A stretch of DNA of 22,539 bases from Candidatus Flexifilum affinis. GTDB taxonomy: Bacteria; Chloroflexota; Anaerolineae; Aggregatilineales; Phototrophicaceae. Every line of letters begins with the position of its first letter. The stretch's first letter is position 1. The stretch covers positions 1-22,539 of the forward strand of contig JADJPJ010000015.1 of NCBI GenBank assembly GCA_016713325.1, given 5' to 3'. The notes under the pieces were generated by a model. It was not told the DNA's origin and searched no databases. It saw nothing but the letters and a program-made list of their open reading frames with translations. The position numbers were made by a program, and so were the translations under genes. Shown here piece after piece: positions 8,729 through 17,174 of this stretch.

Positions 8729-10475
8729 ATGAGAAAACTAAAACATGTTGCGGTCTTTGCCGTGCTGGTGGCGATGCTGGCCCTGTTGGTGACCGGGGCA
8801 GCGGCGCAGGGATCAGCCTGGTCCCGGCGAAGGCGGCCGATCATTCTGAGCAACCTCGGCAGCGATATCGCCACGCTCAACCCCATCCTCGCGCAGGATG
8901 GCTCGTCGCAGACGGTGATCAATCGCCTCTACCCCACGCTGATCGGCGCCGACATCGAGACCTTCAACTATGCCCCCGGCGCGCCCGGCTCCCTGGCGAC
9001 CGACTGGACCATCTCTGAAGATGGTCTGACCTACACCTTCACCCTGCGCGATGACTGGTTTCTGGAGCGATGGCACCCCATCACTTCGGCCGACGTCAAG
9101 TATGGCTTCGACGCTGTCGCCAGCGGTGAGACCAACACCGCCCTGACCTACATTCTCGACGATGTGGCGTCGGTGGAAGCGCCGGACCCGCAGACCGTAG
9201 TCCTCACCCTGCACGCGCCGAGCTGCGCCGCGTTGACCAACATCGGCCCGCTGCCGGTCGTCCCGGCCCACCAGTACTCCGAGCTGTTCGCCGGCTTCGC
9301 CGACATGAACGAGGCCGAAATGACGGCCGTGGGCGGTGTTTCGGCAGGCGCCTGGAAGTTCGGCAACTTCCGCCCGGGCGAACAGGTCACCCTGCTGGCT
9401 GATCAGACCTACCCGGATGCCCAGGCAGGGCAGGTCACGCCAGAAGGCTGGATCTTCAAGAACGTCGCCGACCAGACGATCAGCTACGAGCAGTTCCTGG
9501 CCGGGCAGTTCACGTGGGATGGCGCTCCGGAAGGCCGCGAGGATGAAATGCGCGCGCTGGCCGACCAGGGCTACCAGGTCCATGAATACCCCGCCGGCTC
9601 GCTGCGCTTCATCGCGCTGAACGCCGCCGACCCCGCCAACCCGCAGAACGGCCTGGATGAGGCCGGGGAAGCCATCGAGCAGGGCCACCACCCGATCCTC
9701 GGCGATGTCCGCGTTCGTCAGGCACTCATGTACGCCCTCAACTTCGCGGAACTGAACGAAGGCGCGCTCGGCGGTGAAGGCGTGCAGCTTGCTTCGCACG
9801 TCCTGCCCAGCTCGTGGGCGTTCGACCCCGATCTGGCCGTGTATCCGTACGATCTGGAAATGGCCGGCCAGCTTCTCGACGAGGCGGGCTTTGTCGACGA
9901 CGACAACGATCCGTCCACCCCGCGCGTGGCCACCGAAGACGCGCTCTATGCCGAGCCGGGCACCCCGCTGGAATTCACCCTGTCCACCAACTCGGGCAAT
10001 GAGGCCAGCGAGGCCATCGGCGTGCTGCTGACCACCCAGTGGGCAGCGGCAGGCATCGACCTCAACTACGAAGGCGATCGACTTCCAACGTGCTGGTCGA
10101 GCAGCTCACCGGCCAGACGTTCGACGCCGTCATGCTCTTCTGGGGCTTCGGCTTCCCGGATGACCGAACGGCGCGACCGGCAACTTCTCGCCGGTCAACG
10201 ACGTCGTCGCGGCGGGCTTCAATGTGACTTCCTACAACAACGCGGAATGGAACGACCTGATGGAACAGGCCAACACTGTCCCCGGCTGCGACCAGGAACA
10301 GCGCGTCGAACTCCTGCAAGAGGCTTTCGCCATCCTGCGCGAGGACGTACCGTGGATCTGGCTGAACACTTCCAACGTCGTGATCGCCGCGCAGCCCAAC
10401 GTTCAGGGCTTTGACCCGCGCGGCCAGATCGTCGGCTGGAACGAGTCGGCCTGGATCATCCCGCCGCAAAACTAA
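8729..10475 (+). CDS. Peptide-type ABC transporter substrate-binding protein (SBP_bac_5 / OppA-DppA family)
   Basis: ATG 8729 is preferred over the longer open frame from 8681 because it gives a clean Sec signal peptide (MRKLKHVAVFAVLVAMLALL, then VTGAAA-QG) with a likely cut after AAA. There is no lipobox, so membrane anchoring by lipid is not predicted. Family features follow in order: LNPILAQDGSSQTVINRLYP near the N-terminus, LATDWTISEDGLTYTFTLRD, TSADVKYGFDAV, PEGREDEMRAL, LGDVRVRQALMYALNF (the conserved VRQAL region) and WNESAWIIPPQN at the end. About 582 codons is normal. Two short frame disturbances (about 10070-10095 and 10160) interrupt the C-terminal lobe (NVLVEQLTGQTFDAVMLFWG is in another frame). 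It would capture peptides or similar solutes outside the membrane for the permeases downstream. The substrate cannot be named. Confidence 0.9.
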
Positions 10476-10489
10476 TCTTTACGCCTCAT

Positions 10490-10527
10490 CTCTTCACCCT
10501 GGCGAGCACGCTCGCCAGGGTGAAGGG
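10490..10527 (+). terminator. Strong hairpin after the binding-protein gene (attenuator or mRNA-stabilising)
   Basis: TTCACCCTGGCGAGC (10493-10507) is perfectly complementary to GCTCGCCAGGGTGAA (10510-10524), with outer pairs extending to 10490/10527. It begins 15 bases after the stop at 10475 and has no T tract (GGGGAG follows). It is therefore less likely a full terminator than a partial one, or a 3'-end stabiliser that keeps binding-protein mRNA more abundant than permease mRNA. Confidence 0.6.
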
Positions 10528-10571
10528 GAGCGGCGGCAGACTGCCTGGGTTGCGAGACCCCGAGGCGGGAA

Positions 10572-10595
10572 CCGCCGGGAAGATCTTCCCGGCGG
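10572..10595. repeat. 24-base perfect palindrome in the spacer before the permeases
   Basis: CCGCCGGGAAGA-TCTTCCCGGCGG is a perfect palindrome. With the upstream hairpin and a repeat-like GTAGGGACGGGC...CTCGTCC stretch (about 10628-10662), it fills the 204-base gap inside the transporter operon. Likely roles are transcript processing or attenuation. Confidence 0.5.
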
Positions 10596-10679
10596 CCCAC
10601 CCGCTAGCCATCACATCGCGTTGGTTGTAGGGACGGGCTGCAAAGGCGCTTGCCTGCCTCGTCCGTGAAATGAAAAACC

Positions 10680-11584
10680 ATGGCTCGATTTGTTGTTCGC
10701 CGCATCCTGCAGGCGATACCTACCTTTTTCGGCATCACCATTCTGGCCTACCTTCTGATGTCGCTCACCCCCGGTGGCCCCCTTGCCGCGCTGTACTTCG
10801 CCAACCCTCGTATGTCCCCCCAGGATCGCGAAGCCATTGGCCTGCGCCTGGGCGTCAACGATCCCGCGCCTATCCAGTATCTTCGCTGGCTGATCGGCGA
10901 CGACTGGATGCGCTGGGACAGCGACGGTGACGGAGTCTCCGATGGCTCGTTCCTCATCCCACTGGATGTGAACGACGATGGCGAACCGGAGCCGCCCGGC
11001 GACCGCCGCGGTGTGCTGCGCGGTGACTTCGGACGCTCCTTCTTCAACAACCGCGCGGTCCTCGAAGTGCTGACCGAACGCCTCCCTTCCACCCTTGAAC
11101 TGAGCGTCTCGTCGTTCATCCTGGGCACGACCGGCGGGGTAGTGGTTGGGGTGCTGGCGGCGCTGTACAAAGGGCGTTGGTTCGACAATTTCTCGCGAAT
11201 CCTGGCCGTGATCTTCGACTCCATTCCAGCTTTCTGGCTCGGCCTGATCCTGCTGCTGGTGTTTTCGGTTGCGCTCGGCTGGCTGCCGCTGGGCGACCGC
11301 TGCCGCACCACGCTCGATCCTCGTGTCCCGCCGATCTGGCAGCGGCTCAACTACCTCATCCTGCCCGTCTTCGTCCTGTCGGTGAGCGGCGTGGCCGTGC
11401 TCTCGCGCTACGTCCGCGCGTCGATGCTGGAGATCATCGGCAATGATTACATCCGCACCGCACGCGCCAAAGGCGTGAGCGAGCGGCAGGTGTGGTTCTA
11501 CCACGCGCTGCGCAACGGTCTGATCACGGCTACCTTATTTCTGATGTCCTGTACGGGATCGTCGATCCCCGGATTCGCTACTGA
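10680..11584 (+). CDS. Peptide-type ABC transporter permease, OppB/DppB family, internal deletion
   Basis: Starts MARFVVRRILQAIPTFFGIT at ATG 10680, the hallmark first membrane helix of OppB/DppB permeases, then LMSLTPGGPL. Residues 74-110 form an unusual extracytoplasmic insertion rich in Asp and Gly (DSDGDGVSDG and DVNDDGEPEPPG). The core follows: RGDFGRSFFNN, LPSTLEL, the membrane helices around 11110-11280, and the ATPase-coupling EAA-type loop (DYIRTARAKGVSERQVWFYH, ALRNGLI). At about 11526-11530 the sequence jumps in a shifted frame to GYLISDVLYGIVDPRIRY and TGA 11582-11584, the normal end of the family. The roughly 55-60 residues that normally lie between RNGLI and this tail, including one or two membrane helices and the ETxFxxPG region, are absent. 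It is either a real deletion or an assembly collapse. The next gene begins 4 bases later. Confidence 0.88.
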
Positions 11585-11587
11585 GCT

Positions 11588-12499
11588 ATGGCCGCGACCA
11601 CTTCCAACAACGTTCTCCAACTGCAAGACCCGACCCGCCATTCCCGAACGCTCTGGCAGCGCGCCATCGGCCGCCTGCGCCGCGACAGGCTCACGCTGCT
11701 GGCCATGGGCGTGATGCTGCTACTGCTGGCGCTTTCGTTCGGATCACCGCTGATCAACCGCTATGTGCTGGGGGTCGATCCGCTGACGCCGGATACGCCT
11801 AACCGTCTGCTGCCGTTCGCCTCGCCAGGGCACCTGCTGGGCACCGATGACCTGGGGCGCGATCATCTGGCGCGGCTGCTCTCCGGGGGACAGGTTTCGC
11901 TGTCCATCGGCATTCTCTCGGCGGCGGCGATCCTGGTGATCGGGCTGATCGTCGGGCTGATCATGGGCTTCTCGCCCGGCGCGGTCGACGACCTCTTCAA
12001 CTGGCTGATCACCACGCTGAACTCGCTGCCTCGCTTTATCTGCTGATCGCCGTGTCGGCGCTGCTGATCCCTCTCCGCAGACGCTGGTGCTGATCATCGC
12101 CGTCACCAGTTGGACGGGCGCGGCCCGCCTGGTGCGCGGCGAGACGCATCCGCCCGGCGCGAGCTGGATTACGTGCTGGCCGCCCGTACGCTGGGCGCCT
12201 CGCGCTGGCGCATCATGTTCGTGCACATCACTGCCCAACCTGCTCTCGATCCTGGCCATCTCGCTCACCGTCGGCATCGGCGGCGTCATCCTGGCGGAGT
12301 CGGCGCTCAGCTTCCTCAACCTGGGCGTGCAGCCGCCGGCCCCACCTGGGGCAACATGCTGATCGACTCGCGCATCTACTACCGCACCGCGCCGCACCTG
12401 ATCGTCATGCCTGGCCTGATGATCTCGATCACCGTGCTGTGCCTGTACGTCCTGGGCGACGGTCTGCGCGACGCCTTCGATCCGCGCTCAGAAGATTGA
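11588..12499 (+). CDS. Peptide-type ABC transporter permease, OppC/DppC family, frameshifted
   Basis: ATG 11588 is 4 bases after the OppB-type stop, implying translational coupling. About 304 codons matches OppC/DppC. The N-terminal cytoplasmic lead (LWQRAIGRLRRDRLTLLAMG) precedes helix 1. Then comes the diagnostic HLLGTDDLGRDHLARLLSGG (residues about 85-105), then helices around SLSIGILSAAAILVIGLIVG. After frame changes near 12030-12075, 12140 and 12230-12345, the remaining motifs are recovered: RELDYVLAARTLGASRWRI (the EAA-type ATPase contact loop), LPNLLSILAIS, ILAESALSFLNLGVQPP, WGNMLIDSRIYY and LGDGLRDAFDPRSED at the end (TGA 12497-12499). The last is the standard C-terminus of the family. 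No OppD/OppF ATPase genes follow, so the transporter must use ATPases encoded elsewhere. Confidence 0.87.
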
Positions 12500-12833
12500 T
12501 CGTTTGCGGGGAATTGATCCGTAGTGCCTATGGGACGCCTAACGAGGCTTGTCCGTAGTTCTACACCCCTACCCCGGCCCCTCCCCCGCTGGCGCAAGGG
12601 AGGGGAGCAGGCTTGCGTCACCCTAGTTGGTGATCCGGGCCGTGTGGTTTCCCTCCCCTACGCAGTGGGGAGGGACTAAGGAAGAGGGGTTGAAGCATCC
12701 CATTGTGTATTGGGACCACCCCACGGTATCAGACGCTCAACTACGGAGAAGCCTAACGCGCCGTCCAACACACCAGCGAGGGGCTACTGCCGCCCTCAAT
12801 CCCACGCAAGCAGGGGTGAGGGATTGCCAATCC
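12500..12833. repeat. 334-base convergent spacer with dispersed hairpin repeats
   Basis: There is no gene between the convergent OppC-type and oligopeptidase genes. It contains CTCTCCC/CCTCCC-type repeat units. The clearest is TCCCTCCCC (12650-12658) with GGGGAGGGA (12667-12675), a perfect 9-bp stem with an 8-base loop. Another is CCCTCCC...GGGAGGGG at about 12577-12606. A further TGAGGGATTG...CCTCACC stretch lies just before the oligopeptidase stop. These may serve as bidirectional terminators, but without T tracts that is uncertain. Confidence 0.5.
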
Positions 12834-14891
12834 TCACCGGTCCAGCGTATCTACCAGGAAGGCGTAAATCTCCGCCGTCTCTTGCAGTTAGTTTGCACCG
12901 CCCCGACGACCCGCTGTGCCCGCGCCCATCTTGGTCACCAGCAGCAGCGGATTGCTGTCCGTCTTCAGGGCGCGCAGCCGGGCGACGTACTTGGCCGGGT
13001 CCCAGTACGGCACCTGGAGATCGTGCAGGCCGGCGCGCACGTACATCGGCGGGTAGGGCTTGGCCTCGACTCGGTCGTAGGGCGAGTACGAGGCGAAATA
13101 GGCGAACGCTTCGGCGTTCTCCGGGTGGCCCCACTGCTCGTACTCGATCACCGTCAGCGGCAGGTCGGGGCGCAGCATGGCCGTCACCACGTTGGTGAAG
13201 GGGACCAGCGCCACCACCGCCCCCAGGATGTCCGGCCGCAAGTTGGCCACCGCCGAGACCAGCAGGCCACCGGCGCTGCCGCCCATGATCGCCAGCAGGG
13301 CCGGCCGGGTGTAGCCGGTCGCGAGCGGGTGTTCGGCGCAGGCGATGAAGTCGGTGAAGGTATTCATCTTGTTCATCAGCCGCCCGCCCTCGTACCAGGG
13401 CCGTCCGAGCTCGCTGCCGCCGCGCACATGCGCCGACTCCCAGATGAACCCCCGGTCGAGCAGGCTGAGCCGGTTGGCGTTGAACGTCACTTCGGTGCTG
13501 TAGCCGTATGAACCGTAGCCGTACAGCACCAGCGGCTGAGGCCCACCCGTGCGCAGGTCCTTGCGGTAGACCAGCGACAGGGGGATCTGCGCGCCGTCGG
13601 CGGCGATCACGGTCAGGCGCTCGCTCTGGTACAGCGAGGCGTCGTAGCCGCTGGGGATCTGCTGCTGCTTGACCACCGTCCACGTCCCGCGCGCCATGTC
13701 GTAGTCGATGCTCGACTCCGGCGTGGTGAAGGAGCTGAAGGTGAAGCGCAGTATATCCGTCCGGTACTCCAGGTTGCGGGCGCGGGTCACGGCGTAGACC
13801 GACTCCGGGAAGGGAGCATAGCGCACGTTCGAGACCACGTCGGGGTCGGAGAGGCGGAGCTGGTGCAGGCCGCCAGTCCGCTCGTAGACCACCAGGTGAT
13901 CGGCGAACGGATCGACCCCCTCGACTAGCACGTCGGCGCGGTGCGGGAGGATCTCCTGCCAGTGCGCGCGGTCGGGCTGGTCGACCGGGGCGGTCATCAG
14001 CCGGAAGTTGACGGCTTCCTCGTTGGTGCGGATGCAGAAGCGGTCGCCCTGTGGGCCGTTCTGGTGCTCGACGTAGTACTCGACGTGTGGGCGGCGCGGC
14101 TCGATGACGCGGAACTCGCCGGTCGACGGATCGGCGGGCATCAGGCGCACCTCGCTGGACGTGTGGCTGGTCAAGGTGGCCCAGCAAATGAGGCCCCCGC
14201 TGCGCGTCCGCTCGACGTCGAGCGTGAAAGCGTCGTCGGCCTCGTGGAGCATCAGCGTATCTTCGCCGCCGCCGAGCGTGTGCCGCCAGATCTGGTGCGA
14301 GCGGTGGGTATGGTCGAAGAGGGTGTAGAAGATCGTCCGGCTGTCGGCGGCCCAGGCGAAGCTCCAGGCGGTGTGGGCGATCGGCCCGGCGACGATCTCG
14401 CCCGTGGTCAGGTCCTTGACGAACAGGTCGAACACCCACGCCCCGGTCGGATCGACGGCGTAGGCGAGATAACGCTGGTCAGGGCTGGCCTCGCTGTTGA
14501 AGACGCGGCAGTAGTCATGCCCCTCGGCCAGCGCGTTCTCGTCGACCAGGATCTGTTCCTCTCCGCCGCCAGCCAGCTTGCGGCAGAACAGGCGGTACTG
14601 CTTGCCGGCCTCGACGCGGGTGTAGTACAGCCACCGCCGTAGGTCTCCGGGGCGCTGCTGTCGTCCTGGGCCATGCGCCCGAACATCTCCTGGTAGAGGG
14701 CCTCCTGCAAAGTCGCCGGTGCGGGCCAGCGACTCCCTGGCGTAGGCGTTCTCCGCCTCCAGATAAGCGATCACGGCCGGGTCGTCCTTGTTCTCCAGCC
14801 AGTGGTACGGATCGGAGAACTCATGGCCGAGGTGCGTGAACGTGTGCGGCTGGACGGCCGCGACAGGCGGAAACCGCCGATACTCAGTCAT
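12834..14891 (-). CDS. Oligopeptidase B / prolyl oligopeptidase family serine peptidase (S9A), frameshifts at both ends
   Basis: The start ATG 14891 (MTEYRRFPPVAAVQPHTFTH) leads into the family's N-terminal DPYHWLENKDDPAVIAYLEA block, and TGA 12836-12834 follows FLVDTLDR. The total of about 686 codons fits oligopeptidase B, which cuts short peptides after Arg or Lys. After the beta-propeller part come the alpha/beta-hydrolase motifs: LVLYGYGSYGYS, HVRGGSELGRPWYEGG, the catalytic Ser in GGSAGGLL (about residue 538) and the catalytic Asp in GLHDLQVPYWD (about 622). The catalytic His appears only after a one-base frame correction (GAGHSGSSGR, about 12895), in a stretch with a second indel before LQETAEIYAFLVD. 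Another indel pair lies at about 14640-14710 (EALYQEMFGRMAQDDSSAPE is in another frame). No signal peptide is seen, so it should be cytoplasmic, fitting use of peptides imported by the neighbouring transporter. Confidence 0.9.
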
Positions 14892-15114
14892 CCAGGTCCT
14901 CTACTTCTACAAACGGGTCGTATTCGCGCGTCCTGATTCAAAAGCTATAAGGCGCGGGTATCGCCCGCTTAACGTCAGTGAGAGGGTAAAGGACTCTTGC
15001 CGAAATTCTGTTCATGTGACCCTCACGCCGTCGTGCGCTTCGCTTAGCCGCCCTCTCCCCTGAAGGCAGAATGGACCGATCTGAAGCGTCGGGGTGAGGG
15101 CCGAACACAGCGGC
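14892..15114. repeat. Spacer with dispersed repeat unit
   Basis: The 223 bases upstream of the oligopeptidase gene and downstream of the GT39-like gene include CCCTCAC (15020-15026) facing GTGAGGG (15094-15100). Between them is CCGCCCTCTCCCCTGAAGG, the same unit type as at 4395-4560 and 19130-19340. No gene is seen. Confidence 0.45.
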
Positions 15115-16987
15115 TTACCCAGGACTCGCAATCTCGAATTTCAGGAGCGGCAGTCGGTCGCCGGCCATGCCATCCGTCAGATCCTCCCCCGGCAGACGTT
15201 CCCCGGTCTGCCAGGCGTAGATCAGTCCGTACAGCGTGTACGATCCTGCGGGTAAGTCGGGCAGCAGGACGATCTGGCAGGCGGAGCCGGCGTGCACGCC
15301 GTAATCGAGCGAGGCGACCAGAGTCCCGGCCGCATCTTCGACGTGGATCCCGACCGAATAGGTATCGGACGGCGTGTCCGGCCCAGGCTCCGTCCAGAAG
15401 AGCATCGACATCGGCGGATCGAGCGGCTCCGTAGCCGGGACCACCAGATCGAGCGCGATCGGCCCCCCTCCATCCGGCGTAAACCGGGCTCCCCGCCTCG
15501 TACCGGATCCGGCGGCCGCGCGAGTACAGCTCCAGACTGAGCGTTCCCGCAGAGAAATCAGGCCCCATTGGACGAACTCTCCCGCCAGGGCCTGGTCACG
15601 GGCGGCGTCACCTCTCCGGATGGGGTGGCTGCGTGGGATCGGTGGCCACCCAGATGCGCCTGGAGGTCGTCGAGCATGGCGGCAATGCGCTGGTCGACCT
15701 CCTCCGGCGTGCGCTCCGGAAGCGACTCCAGGAATTCCAGGCGCAGGCCGCGCTGGTGCAGATAGTATTCTCCAACCGGCTGGTGAATCCAGTTGGGATC
15801 GGGAGCGGGCAGGGTGAAGATCAGCGTATCGCCCGGCTGCGACGCTGCCCCAAGCTGAGCATCCACCGCTTCCCAGGGCAGATACAGCCGCCACTGTTCG
15901 GCAGTGCGCGCCGGCGGATTGAGGGTCGCCCACACGCCGGACAGAACCCAGGCGGTGAGCAGGACGCCCCGGCCGGGCGCGCGGGCGCTGCCCAGCGCGG
16001 CGACCAATGTCAACGGGATCAGCAGAGCGAACAGGTAGCGCACATCGGTCACGACGCGGAACTGTGCATTGAGCAGTGCCAGGAGCAGAAAGCCGACGAC
16101 GAGCAGAAACCACAGGACCTGCCGGCGCCCCAAGGCGTACCAGCCGAAGACGGCCAGCAGCACGGCGCTGCCACCGCTGAACCAGTTGGCCAGCAGCGTC
16201 AAAATGTCGAGGGCATCGCGCGCCCAGTAGTCGCGGGAGGGGATCGTCGGCGGCATAGGCGAAGGCCTTGACGGCGACCGCGGCCCAGGGCAAAAACAGT
16301 GCGCCCCCGGCCAGGCCCACCAGCCCGACGACCAGCCAACGGCGATTCTTCGGCGCATAGAGCAGATGGTAGAGGGCCGCCGCGCCGATCAGCGGAACGG
16401 TCAGATAGTGCGTGTAGAGCAGACCGGCCAGGCTGAGGGCGAAGATTGCGTAGACGGGCCTGGACGGGGGACGCGGGGCGATCAGCCGGAGGTACGACCA
16501 CACGAACACGGCGCAGATCAGAAGCATCTGCATGTAGGCGCGGGCTTCGTAGGTGTAGCGAATGAACAGCGCCGACCCTCCCAGCAGCACGGCCGCGCCG
16601 ATCCCGGCGGCCGGCGATCCCAGGCTGCGCCCCGCTCGATACGCGATGGCGATCGTCAGCAGGGCGCAAACGACCGACCACAAACGCAGGGCAAAAGGTG
16701 TTTCGCCGGCGAGTCCGCTCCAGAGGTTTAGCGCCAGGTAGTAGCCGGGCGGAGTCAGCTCTTCCTGCGGCTCGGCGACGCGGGCCAGGGTATCGGCCGG
16801 TGAGATCGGGCCGTAGAGCGGCGAGCTGCCGGTCAGATAGATCGACCACCACTCGTCGTACCAGATCGGCGGAGTCCGCGCCGCGCAGGCCGACGCCCCA
16901 GAGGACGATCAGCCAGGGGGCCAGAAGAATCGGCAGCGCCATACGCCATCGCCCCTTCTCTCGGACGCGCGCTTCAGGCCTGTGCAT
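15115..16987 (-). CDS. GT39/PMT-like membrane glycosyltransferase with soluble C-terminal domain, frameshifted
   Basis: The start ATG 16987 is chosen over 17014: GGAG lies nine bases before it, and the -10 box at 17031-17026 is too close for the upstream ATG. About 624 codons. The N-terminus has a helix (MALPILLAPWLIVLWGVGLR). After one frame change comes PPIWYDEWWSIYLTG, whose Asp-Glu pair after helix 1 is the usual catalytic-site feature of GT39-type enzymes, then EELTPPGYYLALNLWSG. Many helices follow (FALRLWSVVCALLTIAIAY, ALFIRYTYEARAYMQMLLI, LAGLLYTHYLTVPLIGAAAL). A second shift near 16240 leads to WARDALDILTLLANWFSGG and VVTDVRYLFALLIPLTLVAA. The last 170 residues are soluble (DTLIFTLPAPDPNWIH; later DLVVPATEPLDPPMSMLFW and SYTLYGLIYAWQTGERLPG) and end at TAA 15117-15115. 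It probably transfers sugars from a polyprenyl phosphate carrier outside the membrane. The acceptor is unknown. Confidence 0.75.
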
Positions 16988-17025
16988 CGCTGTCTTCTCC
17001 GATCGTGTTCGCATACCCCGCGCGC

Positions 17026-17057
17026 ATTATAACGTGGGAAGGCATCCTAATAGACAA
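17026..17057 (-). promoter_or_regulatory. Possible promoter of the GT39-like gene
   Basis: A perfect TATAAT lies on the minus strand (17031-17026), 39 bases before the chosen ATG at 16987. TTGTCT (17057-17052) is 20 bases upstream, too far for an ideal -35, and nothing better is visible. Confidence 0.4.
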
Positions 17058-17110
17058 CCTCCCCCCGTTCTTGGCTACCCCGGAGCCGACCCGAACGGTC
17101 AGGCGGCGCT

Positions 17111-17139
17111 TTGCCCATTTTTCGCCCGCGGGATACACT
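17111..17139 (+). promoter_or_regulatory. Sigma70-like promoter of the Fe-S oxidoreductase gene
   Basis: TTGCCC (17111-17116), an exact 17-base spacer and TACACT (17134-17139) give 4/6 matches in each box. The predicted start of transcription is about 30 bases before ATG 17175, and AGGA (17163-17166) sits 8 bases before that ATG. Confidence 0.45.
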
Positions 17140-17174
17140 CTAGGCCAATAGGATTCCTACTCAGGACTCGCGCT

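Noticed and set aside
8813..9799. 328-codon minus-strand frame inside the binding-protein gene
   Set aside because: It is antisense to a clean SBP_bac_5 gene and has no recognisable domain.
12796..14439. 547-codon minus-strand frame overlapping the oligopeptidase
   Set aside because: It is the out-of-frame shadow of the oligopeptidase and only its last 45 or so codons (HSGSSGR) carry true sequence after a frameshift.
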